64,000 bases of DNA from Pseudosulfitobacter pseudonitzschiae. GTDB taxonomy: Bacteria; Pseudomonadota; Alphaproteobacteria; Rhodobacterales; Rhodobacteraceae. The stretch spans positions 62,001-126,000 of the forward strand of contig NZ_FQVP01000001.1 in the NCBI RefSeq assembly GCF_900129395.1, written 5' to 3'. The position numbers and the translations under genes are program-made. Below, one piece after another: positions 44,549 through 53,949 of this stretch. The number at the start of each line of letters is the position of its first letter. Position 1 is the stretch's first letter. The notes beneath the pieces are model-generated. The model was not told the origin of the DNA. It saw only the letters and a list, made by a program, of their open reading frames with translations, and ran no database searches.

Positions 44549-45025
44549 ATGGAATATGATCGGGTAGGGCTGGACCGGTTCGACAGCGCGATTCTGTCGG
44601 AACTGGCACGAGATGGGCGAATGAGCGTGACGGACCTGGCCGTGCGCATCGGCCTGTCGAAATCACCAACGCAGGCGCGGTTGCGCAAGTTGGAAAAAGA
44701 CGGGGTCATTCTGGGCTATCGCGCCATGCTGGACCCCATCCGGTTGGGCATGGATCATGTCGCATTTGTCGAGGTGCGGCTGACCGACACCCGCGAGGGC
44801 GCGCTGATTGCCTTTAATCAGGCCGTGGTCAAAGTGCCCGAGATCGAGCAGGCCCACATGATTGCTGGCAACTTTGATTACCTTCTCAAGGTGCGGACCC
44901 GCGATATGGCCGACTACCGGCAGTTTCTGGGGGAGACGATTTCGCAATTGCCCTATGTGGCGTCCACCTCGACCTATGTCGCGATGGAGGCCGTGAAGGA
45001 AGCGGTTCTCGCAGAAGTGACTTGA
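44549..45025 (+). CDS. putR: Lrp/AsnC-family regulator of putA
   Basis: A 158-residue regulator: helix-turn-helix at about 20-45 (GRMSVTDLAVRIGLSKSPTQ), then the RAM ligand-binding domain (IEQAHMIAGNFDYLLKVRT). It is divergent from putA with a 106-base shared promoter region. In alphaproteobacteria such a PutR activates putA in response to proline; that is inferred from arrangement. GAGGG upstream of the ATG. Confidence 0.9.
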   Translation: MEYDRVGLDRFDSAILSELARDGRMSVTDLAVRIGLSKSPTQARLRKLEKDGVILGYRAMLDPIRLGMDHVAFVEVRLTDTREGALIAFNQAVVKVPEIEQAHMIAGNFDYLLKVRTRDMADYRQFLGETISQLPYVASTSTYVAMEAVKEAVLAEVT

Positions 45026-45056
45026 CCAAAAGGCGATCTGCGGCAAGCTTTTGATC

Positions 45057-45635
45057 ATGAAATGCTTGGTCGGTGCTGTCTTTGTTGTCTGTCTGGGTCT
45101 GCCCGTCTGGGCGGCCGACTGTCCCGCGCCCGCAGATCACTCGGACGAACTGGCCGCCTTGTTCGAACAGGCGCGCGCTGCCCCGACGGAAATGGCCGCA
45201 CGCGCAGCAACTGACGGGCTTTGGAAGGTTTATTTGCGCGCACCCGACGCCGAGGCCCAGGCCGTTCTGGATCGCGGCATGGCGCGGCGGGACAGCTATG
45301 ATTATCTGGGGGCCAAAACGGACTTTGACCGGCTGATCGCCTATTGCCCCGACTATGCCGAAGGCTGGAACCAACGGGCCTTTGTCTACTACTTGCAGGG
45401 CGATTTCGTACGCGCACTTGCCGATCTGGACGAGGCACTGGCACGCACGCCGGATCATGTGCCCGCACAATCGGGACGGGCGCTGACCCTGATGCAACTG
45501 GGGCAGCGCGAGGATGCCCGCACACAATTGCTGGAAGCATTGGCCAACAATCCATGGCTGTCCGAACGCGCCCTGATCGCGCCCGGTGCGCCGCTGGGAC
45601 CACAGCGACCCGCAGATCCAGGCAAGGACATTTGA
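45057..45635 (+). CDS. Periplasmic TPR protein
   Basis: A 192-residue protein with a signal peptide (cleavage after VWA, about residue 20) and three tetratricopeptide-like units (about 78-175: RRDSYDYLGAKTDFDRLIAY, GWNQRAFVYYLQGDFVRALA, PAQSGRALTLMQLGQREDAR). It is a probable periplasmic scaffold of unknown partner. Its start is 31 bases after putR. The ribosome-binding site is weak. Confidence 0.8.
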   Translation: MKCLVGAVFVVCLGLPVWAADCPAPADHSDELAALFEQARAAPTEMAARAATDGLWKVYLRAPDAEAQAVLDRGMARRDSYDYLGAKTDFDRLIAYCPDYAEGWNQRAFVYYLQGDFVRALADLDEALARTPDHVPAQSGRALTLMQLGQREDARTQLLEALANNPWLSERALIAPGAPLGPQRPADPGKDI

Positions 45636-45681
45636 AAACCCCTTGAGCAGGCGGCCTGCACACCCTAGGGATAGGGGCGCT

Positions 45682-45768
45682 GCGGGCGTGATGGAATGGT
45701 AGACATACCAGACTTAAAATCTGTTGGGGCGTAGCCCCGTGTGGGTTCGAGTCCCACCGCCCGCACCA
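45682..45768 (+). tRNA. tRNA-Leu (anticodon TAA)
   Basis: Acceptor arms GCGGGCG (45682-45688) and CGCCCGC (45758-45764) pair fully. Anticodon loop CTTAAAA gives TAA. A long variable arm (TTGGGGCGTAGCCCCGT) and T loop GGTTCGAGTCC are typical of tRNA-Leu. CCA is encoded at 45766-45768. Confidence 0.96.
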
Positions 45769-45948
45769 CATCTTGCCAAACGCCAGGCCGCATCGGTCGC
45801 AATCCCACATATTTCGCTGGCAATCGGTGCGCCGCGCAATACCTGTGTCATGAAAGTCGCGCCCTTGCCTTGAAAGCCACCCGCCACGGGTTGAGGGAGG
45901 GGCGGGAAGGGTTCATGTTGCTCTTGTCCAATCGTTGTAGGTATTCCG

Positions 45949-46848
45949 TTGTCCCAGACCACCACAGCCAACGCCGACACACGTCCGCCAGGCCCCCCGT
46001 CCAACCTGGGTCAGTGGTGGCGCATCCTGCGCCGGGTCTGGGTCGATCTGGACGACAAGAACATGATGCTGATCGCCGCCGGGGTGGCGTTCTATTCGAT
46101 TCTGGCCGTGTTCCCCGCGATTGCGGCGGTGATTGCCATCTGGGGCATCGTCGCCGATCCCGAGGTGGTCGCGGTCGAGGTGGACAAATTTCGGGCCGTT
46201 TTGCCGCAAGAGGTCTATGACCTGATTTCCCAACAGATCGCGCAGCTGGTCAATGGTGACAGGACCACGTTGACCTGGGCCTCGGCGGTCTCGCTGACGC
46301 TGGCGCTGTGGACCTCGCGGGCAGGGGTGGCGGCGGTCATGCGTGGGCTGAACGCCATTTACGGCCAGCCCAACCGGGCCGGGCTGTCACACTATATACG
46401 GGCCATGCTGCTGACACTGACGCTTGTCGGTGTGGCGCTTGTGGCGCTGGCCTGCGTGGTGCTGGCACCGATTGTGATCCGGTTTGTGCCCTTCGGCATC
46501 GCCAACAGCGGCCTGATCGAGCTGTCGCGCTGGGTGGTGATGATCGTGGTGTTGTACGCGGGGATCTCATTGCTGTACCGCATGGGGCCGGTCAAACGCG
46601 AGGCACGGATGAAATGGTTCACCCCCGGCGCGATCTTTGCGACGCTGGGCTGGACTGCAGCCTCGATCGGGTTTTCGGTCTATTTGCAGAATTTTGGCAA
46701 TTACAACGAAATCTACGGCTCGATCGGCGCGGTGATCGCCCTGTTGATGTGGCTGTTCATCAGCGCCTTTCTGGTGCTGCTCGGCGGGTCGATCAATGCG
46801 CATTTCGAACGCGAACGCTGGCGGCGCCGCGCGCAGGACCCGGTGTGA
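45949..46848 (+). CDS. YihY/BrkB family membrane protein
   Basis: A 299-residue integral membrane protein with about six helices: AAGVAFYSILAVFPAIAAVIAIWG, RAMLLTLTLVGVALVALACVV, VMIVVLYAGISLLYRMGP, then FTPGAIFATLGWTAASIGFSVYLQNFGNYNEIYGSIG, the family's most conserved part. It was once annotated as RNase BN; true function is uncertain. It starts with TTG (45949) preceded by TAGGT; no ATG is available before the first helix. Confidence 0.88.
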   Translation: MSQTTTANADTRPPGPPSNLGQWWRILRRVWVDLDDKNMMLIAAGVAFYSILAVFPAIAAVIAIWGIVADPEVVAVEVDKFRAVLPQEVYDLISQQIAQLVNGDRTTLTWASAVSLTLALWTSRAGVAAVMRGLNAIYGQPNRAGLSHYIRAMLLTLTLVGVALVALACVVLAPIVIRFVPFGIANSGLIELSRWVVMIVVLYAGISLLYRMGPVKREARMKWFTPGAIFATLGWTAASIGFSVYLQNFGNYNEIYGSIGAVIALLMWLFISAFLVLLGGSINAHFERERWRRRAQDPV

Positions 46849-46858
46849 CGCCGCGCGC

Positions 46859-47797
46859 CTAGACCTGCGTGCCCAGGGCGACCAGCCACAGCCAAGCCGT
46901 GATAACCGACGCCCCTGTTGCCACCAGAACCGATGACGCGGCCACCCGTCGTGCGCGGCCATACAAGTTGGCAAAGATATAGGCATTGACGCCCGGCGCC
47001 ATGGCCGCCGTCAGCACCGCCGAACGGAAGAACTCGGGCGAGATTTGCAGGCTTTTGCCAATGCTCCACGTAATTGCCGGATGCACCACCAGCGCCATCA
47101 GGCAGACCATGGCGATGGCCAGTTTGTCGCCTTCGGGCTTGTACTGGATCAGCACGCCGCCCAAGGCGAACAGGGCCGCAGGCAGCGCTGCACGTACGAT
47201 CAGGTCCAGCCCGTCGTTCAGCACGCCCGGAAGCGGGATGTGCAGCAGGTTGACGGCAAAGCCCAGCATGATCCCGATGACCAGCGCGTTGCGGAACATG
47301 GCACGGGTTACGGCACGTGCGGTCTGAAGCGGGCTTGCGCCACGGTTGCGTGCAATCTCCATCACCGTGATGCCAAGGCCATAGCAGAACGGAGAGTGGA
47401 TCGCGACAATGACAAAGTTGCCCGTCAGAGCCGCCGTGCCATAGGCGCGTTCGGTGATCGCAAGGCCCAGCAGCAGGGAGTTCGAGAACAGGCAGCAAAA
47501 GCCGATGACGATACTGTCTTCGAGATCGCGTTTCAGCAGGTAGAAGGACACCAGCGTACCAAGGGTGAAACAGGCCGCGGCGCCGGTGTAAAAGGCGATC
47601 AGGATACCGGGGTCGAAATTGGCCGACAGGTCCATCCGCGCGATGGCCTGAAACAACAGGCAGGGGATCGCGAAGTTCTGGGTGAACTTCATCACACCGT
47701 CGATGCCGGAAATCGGAAAGGTCTTGGTCCAGACCGCCACATAGCCAAAGCCGATGACCAGGAAAACGGGCAGGATAACGTCGAGAAGGGTTTGCAT
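46859..47797 (-). CDS. AEC-family auxin-efflux-like transporter
   Basis: A 312-residue membrane protein with ten predicted helices in two repeats (VILPVFLVIGFGYVAVW, MKFTQNFAIPCLLFQAIARMD; SIGKSLQISPEFFRSAVLTAAMAPGVNAYIFANLYG). The family moves organic anions such as malate or malonate. No substrate can be assigned from context. It is convergent with yihY. Confidence 0.9.
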   Translation of the reverse strand: MQTLLDVILPVFLVIGFGYVAVWTKTFPISGIDGVMKFTQNFAIPCLLFQAIARMDLSANFDPGILIAFYTGAAACFTLGTLVSFYLLKRDLEDSIVIGFCCLFSNSLLLGLAITERAYGTAALTGNFVIVAIHSPFCYGLGITVMEIARNRGASPLQTARAVTRAMFRNALVIGIMLGFAVNLLHIPLPGVLNDGLDLIVRAALPAALFALGGVLIQYKPEGDKLAIAMVCLMALVVHPAITWSIGKSLQISPEFFRSAVLTAAMAPGVNAYIFANLYGRARRVAASSVLVATGASVITAWLWLVALGTQV

Positions 47798-47862
47798 ATT
47801 CAGAGCCTTGGGAGGGTCAGCGTGCGGCCCTTCGGGAAGGAGTTAAGGAACCTTGAAAGCGG

Positions 47863-48660
47863 TCAGTCGGGAAAGGTCAGCGACAGGCCGTCATAGGCGG
47901 GTTGGATGTGGTCGGGGGTCTCGTCTGCCAGTGTCTGATAGTCGAGGTCGATGTGCATATTGGTCAGCACGGCCTGCTTGGGCTGCATCTGCTCGATCCA
48001 CTCCAGCGTCTGGGCCAGATGGCTGTGGGTCGGGTGTGGTTCGCGACGCAGTGCATCGACGATCCAGCAGTCCAGATCGCGCAGGTGGTCCCACGACGCG
48101 TCGTGGATGCTGGCCACATCGGGCAGATAGGCCACATCGGCGACGCGAAAGCCCAATGCGTCGATGGCGCCGTGATTGACCGAGAAGGGGGTAAAGGTGA
48201 TGTCGCCGCCCGCACCCGTCACCGTCACGTCGCCGTCAATCGTGTTCATATCCAGAATGGGCGGGTACATCGATCCCTTGGGCTGGACAAAGGCATAGTC
48301 GAACCGCTCGAGCAGCGCGGCCTGGGTCTCGGGGTCGGCCCAAACGGGCAGGCGCGCGCGCATGTTGAACACGATCATGCGCAAATCATCGATACCGTGT
48401 ACATGGTCGGCGTGGCTGTGGGTGTAGATCACCGCGTCCAGCCGGCCGACATTGGCATCCAGCAGTTGGCTGCGCAGGTCGGGCGAGGTGTCGATCAGAA
48501 CGGTTGTGGTGCCTGCCTCCGTCGTACGTTCGACCAGCATGGAACAGCGGCGGCGGTTGTTCTTGGGGTTGGTCGGGTCGCAGGCGCCCCAGTGGCCGCC
48601 CAGACGTGGCACGCCGCCCGAGGAGCCGCACCCGAGAATGGTGAAACGCAACTCGGCCAT
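47863..48660 (-). CDS. Metallo-beta-lactamase-fold phosphodiesterase (PhnP-like)
   Basis: A 265-residue MBL-fold hydrolase: N-terminal LGCGSSGGVPRLGG and metal motif HSHADH at 81-86, plus HGAIDALGFRVADVAYLPD and NMHIDLDY. It resembles cyclic-phosphate phosphodiesterases (PhnP) and RNase Z-like proteins. It is last in the SPOR-dac-tmk-holB-tatD-MBL operon, its start overlapping the tatD stop by one base. Confidence 0.9.
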   Translation of the reverse strand: MAELRFTILGCGSSGGVPRLGGHWGACDPTNPKNNRRRCSMLVERTTEAGTTTVLIDTSPDLRSQLLDANVGRLDAVIYTHSHADHVHGIDDLRMIVFNMRARLPVWADPETQAALLERFDYAFVQPKGSMYPPILDMNTIDGDVTVTGAGGDITFTPFSVNHGAIDALGFRVADVAYLPDVASIHDASWDHLRDLDCWIVDALRREPHPTHSHLAQTLEWIEQMQPKQAVLTNMHIDLDYQTLADETPDHIQPAYDGLSLTFPD

Positions 48661-49463
48661 CAGGCGGCAGCCTTGTAAGCTGCGGCCTTGGTGAACAGGC
48701 GGTCAAAGTTGCCTTGGGTCTGGGCTGCGAAATCGGCATAGTCCATGCCGAACACCTCGGCTCCGACGCGGGCGGTGTGCGCGACATAGGCCGGTTCGTT
48801 GCGTTTGCCGCGGTGGGGCGGCGGCGCCAGATAGGGCGCGTCGGTTTCGACCAGAACACGGTCCACGGGTGCCGCGGCAAAGATGTCGCGGATTTCCTGG
48901 CTTTTGGGAAAGGCGGTGATGCCCGACATGCTGAGGTAGAACCCCAGGTCCAACGCTGCACGGGCAAGCTCGGCCGAGGAGGAAAAACAGTGCATGACAC
49001 AGGAATATGCGCCGTTTGCGTGCTCTTCGGTCAAAATGCGCGCCATGTCGTCATCGGCGGCGCGGGCATGGATGATCAGCGGCAAACCGGTCTGGCGCGC
49101 AGCGGCGATGTGGATGCGCAGGCTTTGCTGCTGCACCTCGGCGCTGTCGGCGGTGTAATGGTAATCAAGCCCAGTTTCACCGATGCCCACGAATTTCGGA
49201 TGCTGCGCCAGGGCGATCAGGTCGTCGACCGACACCAGCGGTTGGTCGGCCGCGCTCATCGGGTGAATCCCCGCGGCATAGAAGACAGGCGCGTATTGCT
49301 CGGCAATCGCGCGCACCAGAGGCTCGTTCTTCAGCTTGGTGCAAATGGTAACCATGCGCGTTACGCCGGCCGCGACCGCGTCGGCGATGATCTGGTCGCG
49401 CTGACCTTCAAAGTCGGGGAAATCCAGGTGGCAATGGCTGTCGGTGATCTGCGGTGTCTGCAT
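48660..49463 (-). CDS. TatD-family metal-dependent hydrolase
   Basis: A 267-residue TIM-barrel hydrolase with N-terminal SHCHLDF (metal His10/His12), IGETGLDYHY, IHARAADDD, and LVETDAPYLAP. TatD proteins are 3'-5' exonucleases or D-amino-acyl-tRNA-related hydrolases. It follows holB by eight bases and overlaps the MBL gene start. Confidence 0.93.
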   Translation of the reverse strand: MQTPQITDSHCHLDFPDFEGQRDQIIADAVAAGVTRMVTICTKLKNEPLVRAIAEQYAPVFYAAGIHPMSAADQPLVSVDDLIALAQHPKFVGIGETGLDYHYTADSAEVQQQSLRIHIAAARQTGLPLIIHARAADDDMARILTEEHANGAYSCVMHCFSSSAELARAALDLGFYLSMSGITAFPKSQEIRDIFAAAPVDRVLVETDAPYLAPPPHRGKRNEPAYVAHTARVGAEVFGMDYADFAAQTQGNFDRLFTKAAAYKAAA

Positions 49464-49471
49464 CGGGCCCT

Positions 49472-50602
49472 TCAGGCAAGCGCCTGTTGTTGTAGCTTGA
49501 AAAACGTATCCAGCACCAGCGCAGCGGGGTCAAGGTTGACCGCCCGCCCGTGGGCTGCGCGTGCGCTGACATGCTGTTGGGTGGTGGCCCAGCCGCGCGC
49601 GGCGTGGGCATTGGGGGCAAGGCGCGCCAGCACGGTGGATTCGTGCGGTGCGGCTTGGGTGGCGGGGGGCGCGCCGGTGGCACCGGTGCGCGCCAGGCGG
49701 CCCATGGCAACGTCCAGCAATACGAACAGCAGGTCCAGCTTGTCGTCGACCCCACGCTGGGCTGCCGCTTCGGCCAGTTTCAGGGCGCGCGCGCGGTCGA
49801 GATTGGGCAACGAGCCAAGCAGGCTGATGATCTCGGCATAGATTTGCAGGCCGCCCGACAGCGACAAGCGCAGCGCCTCACCGACTGAGCCCGCAGAAAG
49901 TTCGGCCAGGGCTGCGGCATTGTCACCGGCGTCGATGCCGGCCTGCGCCATGGCATCGGCCATCTGTTCGGGGGCCAACGTCCCCAGCCGCAGCGTGCGA
50001 CAGCGCGAACGGATGGTGGGCAACAGCCGCGAGGGCTGGTGCGAGATCAGCATGATCGTGGCGCGGGCGGGCGGCTCTTCCAGCATCTTCAGCAGGGCAT
50101 TCGCAGCCTGCGTGTTCATGTCGTCGGCGGCATCGACAATGACCACGCGGCGGCCGCCGTCTGTCGCGGACATCTGGAAAAAACCGGCCAGACGGCGGAT
50201 GTCGTCCACGACAATCTGGTCACGCATCCGTCCGGTCTTCTCGTTGACGGTGCGGGTGATGGATTTCAGCCCCGGTTCGGCCCGCGCGGCGATACGGTGC
50301 GCAACGGGATGGTCGGGGTCAATGTGCAGTGACATGGGCGGGGGCGGTGCGCCGAACATGCCGCCGTCGTCGCCGGGATCTGGTGTGGCCAGCAGAAAGC
50401 GGGCGATGGACCAGGCCAGCGTGGCCTTGCCGACACCGCGCGGGCCGGTGATCATCCAGGCATGGTGCAGCCGTTCGCTGGCAAAGGCGTCGAGAAAGGC
50501 CTGTTGTGCCGCGTCTTGCCCGATCAGACGGGGTGCCGCGCTGGGATGCGGGGCGCCGGGGACCTGATCGGCAGCTTGGGTATCGGGTGCGGGTGTGGCC
50601 AT
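49472..50602 (-). CDS. holB: DNA polymerase III delta' subunit
   Basis: A 376-residue clamp-loader subunit: P-loop GPRGVGKA (53-60), DDIRRLAGFFQMSATDGGRRVVIVDAADDM, and NALLKMLEEPPARATIMLISH, the conserved sensor region with the Arg finger-side SRCRTLRLG. It is part of the clamp loader that opens the sliding clamp. It is downstream of tmk (125-base gap) and co-directional with tatD. Confidence 0.93.
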   Translation of the reverse strand: MATPAPDTQAADQVPGAPHPSAAPRLIGQDAAQQAFLDAFASERLHHAWMITGPRGVGKATLAWSIARFLLATPDPGDDGGMFGAPPPPMSLHIDPDHPVAHRIAARAEPGLKSITRTVNEKTGRMRDQIVVDDIRRLAGFFQMSATDGGRRVVIVDAADDMNTQAANALLKMLEEPPARATIMLISHQPSRLLPTIRSRCRTLRLGTLAPEQMADAMAQAGIDAGDNAAALAELSAGSVGEALRLSLSGGLQIYAEIISLLGSLPNLDRARALKLAEAAAQRGVDDKLDLLFVLLDVAMGRLARTGATGAPPATQAAPHESTVLARLAPNAHAARGWATTQQHVSARAAHGRAVNLDPAALVLDTFFKLQQQALA

Positions 50603-50727
50603 GCGCGAGGTCTAGCACCGAGTTGCGGCGGTTGGAATGGGGGCTTTGTCACGACACTTGATTTAGGGTCCTGGCCTTGGGGAACGCTGCGCCGACGTCG
50701 CCGCAAGACATCGCCCCCAAGAGGTGT

Positions 50728-51375
50728 CTAGCCAACAGAGGACAGGTGGGTGCTGACGGTCTGGGCGACATCCGTGGCGACCGAGTCGATGGCGCGTGCG
50801 CCGTCGATGATCCGGAACCGTTCAGGGAATTCCTGCGCGAGCGACAGAAATCCTGCGCGCATCTGCGCTTGCAGGTTGGCACCGAAATCCTCAAAGCGTT
50901 CTTCCGCGGTCTGCCGGGACTTGGCGCGGGCGTGGCCGGTGTCGGGGTCCATGTCGATCAGCACGGTCAGGTCCGGTTCACGTCCGATCATGAGACTGTG
51001 CAATTGGTCGACGGTGGCACGCAGGTCGCCCCGTGACAGGCCCTGATACATGCGGGTGCTGTCGGCAAAGCGGTCGCAGACCACGATCTTGCCGACGGCA
51101 AGGGCCGGGTTGATCGTGCGTTCCAGATGGTCGCGCCGCGCTGCGGTGAACAGCAGGATCTCGGTTTCGGCGGACCAACGGTCGGGATCGCCTTGCAGCA
51201 CCAGCGCACGGATTTCCTCGGCACCGGGAGAGCCGCCGGGTTCGCGAGTCAGGATCACGTCGTGACCTTGCGCGCGCAGGTGCTCTGCCAGCAGACGCGC
51301 CTGGGTGGATTTGCCCGACCCGTCGATGCCTTCGAACGTGATAAAGGTGCCGCGACCGGCCTGCGGCTGGCTCAA
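50728..51375 (-). CDS. tmk: Thymidylate kinase
   Basis: A 215-residue dTMP kinase: P-loop GIDGSGKS (16-23), the LTREPGGSPGAEEIR motif, and DRFADSTRMYQG. It converts dTMP to dTDP. Its start overlaps the stop of the dac gene by four bases (ATGA), giving translational coupling. Confidence 0.95.
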   Translation of the reverse strand: MSQPQAGRGTFITFEGIDGSGKSTQARLLAEHLRAQGHDVILTREPGGSPGAEEIRALVLQGDPDRWSAETEILLFTAARRDHLERTINPALAVGKIVVCDRFADSTRMYQGLSRGDLRATVDQLHSLMIGREPDLTVLIDMDPDTGHARAKSRQTAEERFEDFGANLQAQMRAGFLSLAQEFPERFRIIDGARAIDSVATDVAQTVSTHLSSVG

Positions 51376-52544
51376 CTGGCGGCCTCGGCTTCTTCTTCGG
51401 GGCCACGGTTCAGACGGTCCAGCAGGATCAGCGCAACGGCGCTGACCTTGGCCACAAAGCCTGCGGGGGCGACAGAGGTTTCCGCCACCAGCGGCACGCG
51501 TGTTTCAGGCAGGCCTTCGGGCTGGATCACCAATTCGGCCAGTGTGTCACCCGCGGCCACGGGCGCCTTGATCGGGCCGGTATAGACAACCTCGGCAGTC
51601 ACGTCTTCACCGGTCAGCACCGGTAGCAGCACGTTCAGATCTTCTCCCAGTGTCAGGCCGACGGTCTTGGCCTGTCCCATCCAGACGTCGGCCTGCGCGA
51701 TCCGCTGGCCGGCTTTGCCCAAAGGGCGTTGGGCAAACTGGCGGAAGGCCCAGTTCACAACGGCTTCGGCCTCTTCGGCACGGGCCTCGGCCGAGGGCAG
51801 GCCGGAGAGCACAAAGATGATGCGACGGTCATCTTGCACCGCGGACCCCACAAGACCATAGCCTGCCTCCTGGGTGTGACCGGTTTTCAGCCCATCCGCG
51901 CCGATGCCCAGGCCCAGCAGCGGATTGCGGTTGAAGCGGTTCGAGGCCTCTTCGGGGTCAAAGAGATACTCTTTCTCTGCAAACAGTGGGTAATACTGCG
52001 GAAAATCGGTGATGATGTGATTTGAAAGCAGCGCCAGATCCCGCATCGACATCAGGTGACCCGCCTGTGGCCAACCGTTCGAGTTGGCAAAGGTCGAATT
52101 GGTCATGCCCATCTTTACCGCGCGCTGCGTCATCAGCCGGGCAAAGCCCGCCTCGGTCCCGTCGGGGCTGAGCGCCTCGGCGATCACGGCACAGGCGTCG
52201 TTGCCCGACAGCACGATGATACCGCGCAGCAGGCTTTCGACCGGCACCCGCTCGCCCGCTTTGAGGAACAGGGTGGAACCTCCATAGTTCATCGCGTGCT
52301 GCGACACGGGCAGTTCTTCGTTCAATGTCAGGCGGCCATCACCAAGCGCCTCGAAGGCCATGTAGAGCGTCATCAGCTTGGACATCGACGCGGGCGGCAG
52401 CGGCTGGTCTGCGTTCTTGGTCAGCAGGACCGTGCCCGTGGTCTGGTCGATCACAAAGGCCGAGCTTGCGCGGGTGTCAAATGCCTGCGCTGGCAGGGTG
52501 GTGAGGATCAGCGCAAAAGCGGCAGCGAGGGTGCGGATCATCAT
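51372..52544 (-). CDS. D-alanyl-D-alanine carboxypeptidase
   Basis: A 390-residue low-molecular-weight penicillin-binding protein. It has a signal peptide ending in QA at about residue 21, SxxK active site S53-M-S-K56, SGN at 113-115 and KTG at 218-220, then a C-terminal beta domain and a basic/acidic tail. It trims the terminal D-Ala of peptidoglycan in the periplasm. DacA/C/F subtype is not resolved. It follows the SPOR lipoprotein gene by 11 bases. Confidence 0.94.
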   Translation of the reverse strand: MMIRTLAAAFALILTTLPAQAFDTRASSAFVIDQTTGTVLLTKNADQPLPPASMSKLMTLYMAFEALGDGRLTLNEELPVSQHAMNYGGSTLFLKAGERVPVESLLRGIIVLSGNDACAVIAEALSPDGTEAGFARLMTQRAVKMGMTNSTFANSNGWPQAGHLMSMRDLALLSNHIITDFPQYYPLFAEKEYLFDPEEASNRFNRNPLLGLGIGADGLKTGHTQEAGYGLVGSAVQDDRRIIFVLSGLPSAEARAEEAEAVVNWAFRQFAQRPLGKAGQRIAQADVWMGQAKTVGLTLGEDLNVLLPVLTGEDVTAEVVYTGPIKAPVAAGDTLAELVIQPEGLPETRVPLVAETSVAPAGFVAKVSAVALILLDRLNRGPEEEAEAAS

Positions 52545-52555
52545 TAGGGTGTCCT

Positions 52556-53455
52556 TTAGTTGGTCACGGCATAGGCGTCAGAGAAGCCCTGTTCCTTGAT
52601 CTTGGCAAGGAGCTGTTTGCGTTCGGATGCGGTTACGGCGGGGCCTACGACCACGCGCCAGAAGGTTTTGCCATTGGCCTCGAATGTCTTGACCTCGGGG
52701 ACGACACCCGCGCCGCGCATCTGGTTGGCGGTGCGTTCGGCGTTGGCCTCGACCGAGAAGATGCCAATCTGGACATAGGGCTTGTCCAGAGATGAGGCGC
52801 GCGGTTGCGCGACGGGCTTGGGCGCGGGGGCCGGTGCCGTTGCGGGTGTGGCCGGTTCGGCCAGCGCGGTTTCGGCTGTCGACACAGGGTCAAGCGTGGT
52901 GGCCGCCACGTCTGCGGCGGGCGGCAGGGCCGTGCCATCGGCGGCAAGGGTCGCCTCCTCGGCGGGGCCATCCTCTGAAATCTCTTCCTTGCGCAGCGCG
53001 GTCACGTTCAACTCGACCGGTGCGCCGGCCAACATGCCCAGCGATGTTGCCGCGTCGGACGAAACCTGAAGCCGTGGCCCGGGAATGTCACGTTCCCGGC
53101 GGAACAGCGCGCCGACGACGAATTGCCCGTTGGCCTGGTTGCGGATGATCACCCGTTCGGGGTCTTTCACATCGGGGTGTGCGACCCAGACACCACCCAG
53201 CGAGGGGCGCCCGTCCCACAGGCCCGGTTCGGTGGCGGAAAACACCTCCGGTGCCTCGATATCACGCTCGACCGTCTTGCGGGTGCGTTTCGTGGCCGAG
53301 GTGGTTGTGCCGTCTTTGGCCTTGATCCCCAGGCCCTTGCCCAGATTGAACTGGCCCCCATCGTCGCAGCCGACCAGCAGGGCCAGTGCACATGTGGCGG
53401 CTATCAAGCCTTTGGTGTGACTGCGAAAATTCCAAGAGAAGACTGCCCAAGTCAT
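52556..53455 (-). CDS. SPOR-domain lipoprotein
   Basis: A 299-residue envelope protein with lipoprotein signal (lipobox L-V-G-C near residue 29), a Pro/Ala-rich linker (about 175-222), and a C-terminal SPOR domain (YVQIGIFSVEANAERTANQM...FWRVVVGP), which binds glycan strands lacking stem peptides at division sites. Its pairing with the D,D-carboxypeptidase gene fits septal peptidoglycan work. The start at 53455 follows AAGGAC; longer extensions lose the lipoprotein signal. Confidence 0.88.
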   Translation of the reverse strand: MTWAVFSWNFRSHTKGLIAATCALALLVGCDDGGQFNLGKGLGIKAKDGTTTSATKRTRKTVERDIEAPEVFSATEPGLWDGRPSLGGVWVAHPDVKDPERVIIRNQANGQFVVGALFRRERDIPGPRLQVSSDAATSLGMLAGAPVELNVTALRKEEISEDGPAEEATLAADGTALPPAADVAATTLDPVSTAETALAEPATPATAPAPAPKPVAQPRASSLDKPYVQIGIFSVEANAERTANQMRGAGVVPEVKTFEANGKTFWRVVVGPAVTASERKQLLAKIKEQGFSDAYAVTN

Positions 53456-53671
53456 CGTGATAAAGTCCTTGCCTGTCTCCGGCTCCCCAGCGGGCCGGCG
53501 CGTCCGAAACGGCACGCATGGTAACCCCTCTGGCGGGGGCGTTGGGCGCACTCTAGCGCGTGTAGGCCCCTGTGAAAAGCGCGTGCAGGGCAGATCGGCG
53601 ATATTCCCCACGACATCGGGTGAAATTCGCAGTTTGCCGAATCGCGGAAGCCACACTATTTGACCCCAGTC

Positions 53672-53761
53672 GGAGGAGTGGCAGAGTGGTCGAATGCACC
53701 GGTCTTGAAAACCGACGAGGGTGAAAGTCCTCCGTGGGTTCGAATCCCACCTCCTCCGCCA
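53672..53761 (+). tRNA. tRNA-Ser (anticodon TGA)
   Basis: Acceptor arms GGAGGAG and CTCCTCC pair fully. Anticodon loop CTTGAAA gives TGA. A long variable arm and T loop GGTTCGAATCC are present. CCA is encoded and ends at 53761. Confidence 0.96.
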
Positions 53762-53949
53762 TCGTGCGCTTCGGCTGTGCAGCCCAGAGCATCACTCTCT
53801 AAATTTGGACTAAAATGCCCTTAATGCGGGGCGTCGGTTTTGCGGGGCTGCGTTAAGCCTGTCGTAAGACTAGGGCTATAAACGACATTCAATTGCCAAA
53901 CGGATCACGCGCGCCCACCCGGCAAGCGGGCCGATGAAAGAGGTGTTGG

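Noticed and set aside
41077-44559. An open frame of about 1160 codons antisense to putA
   Set aside because: Long antisense frames are expected opposite high-GC genes. The translation is low-complexity, rich in Gly/Arg/Val/His, and PutA on the other strand is unmistakable.
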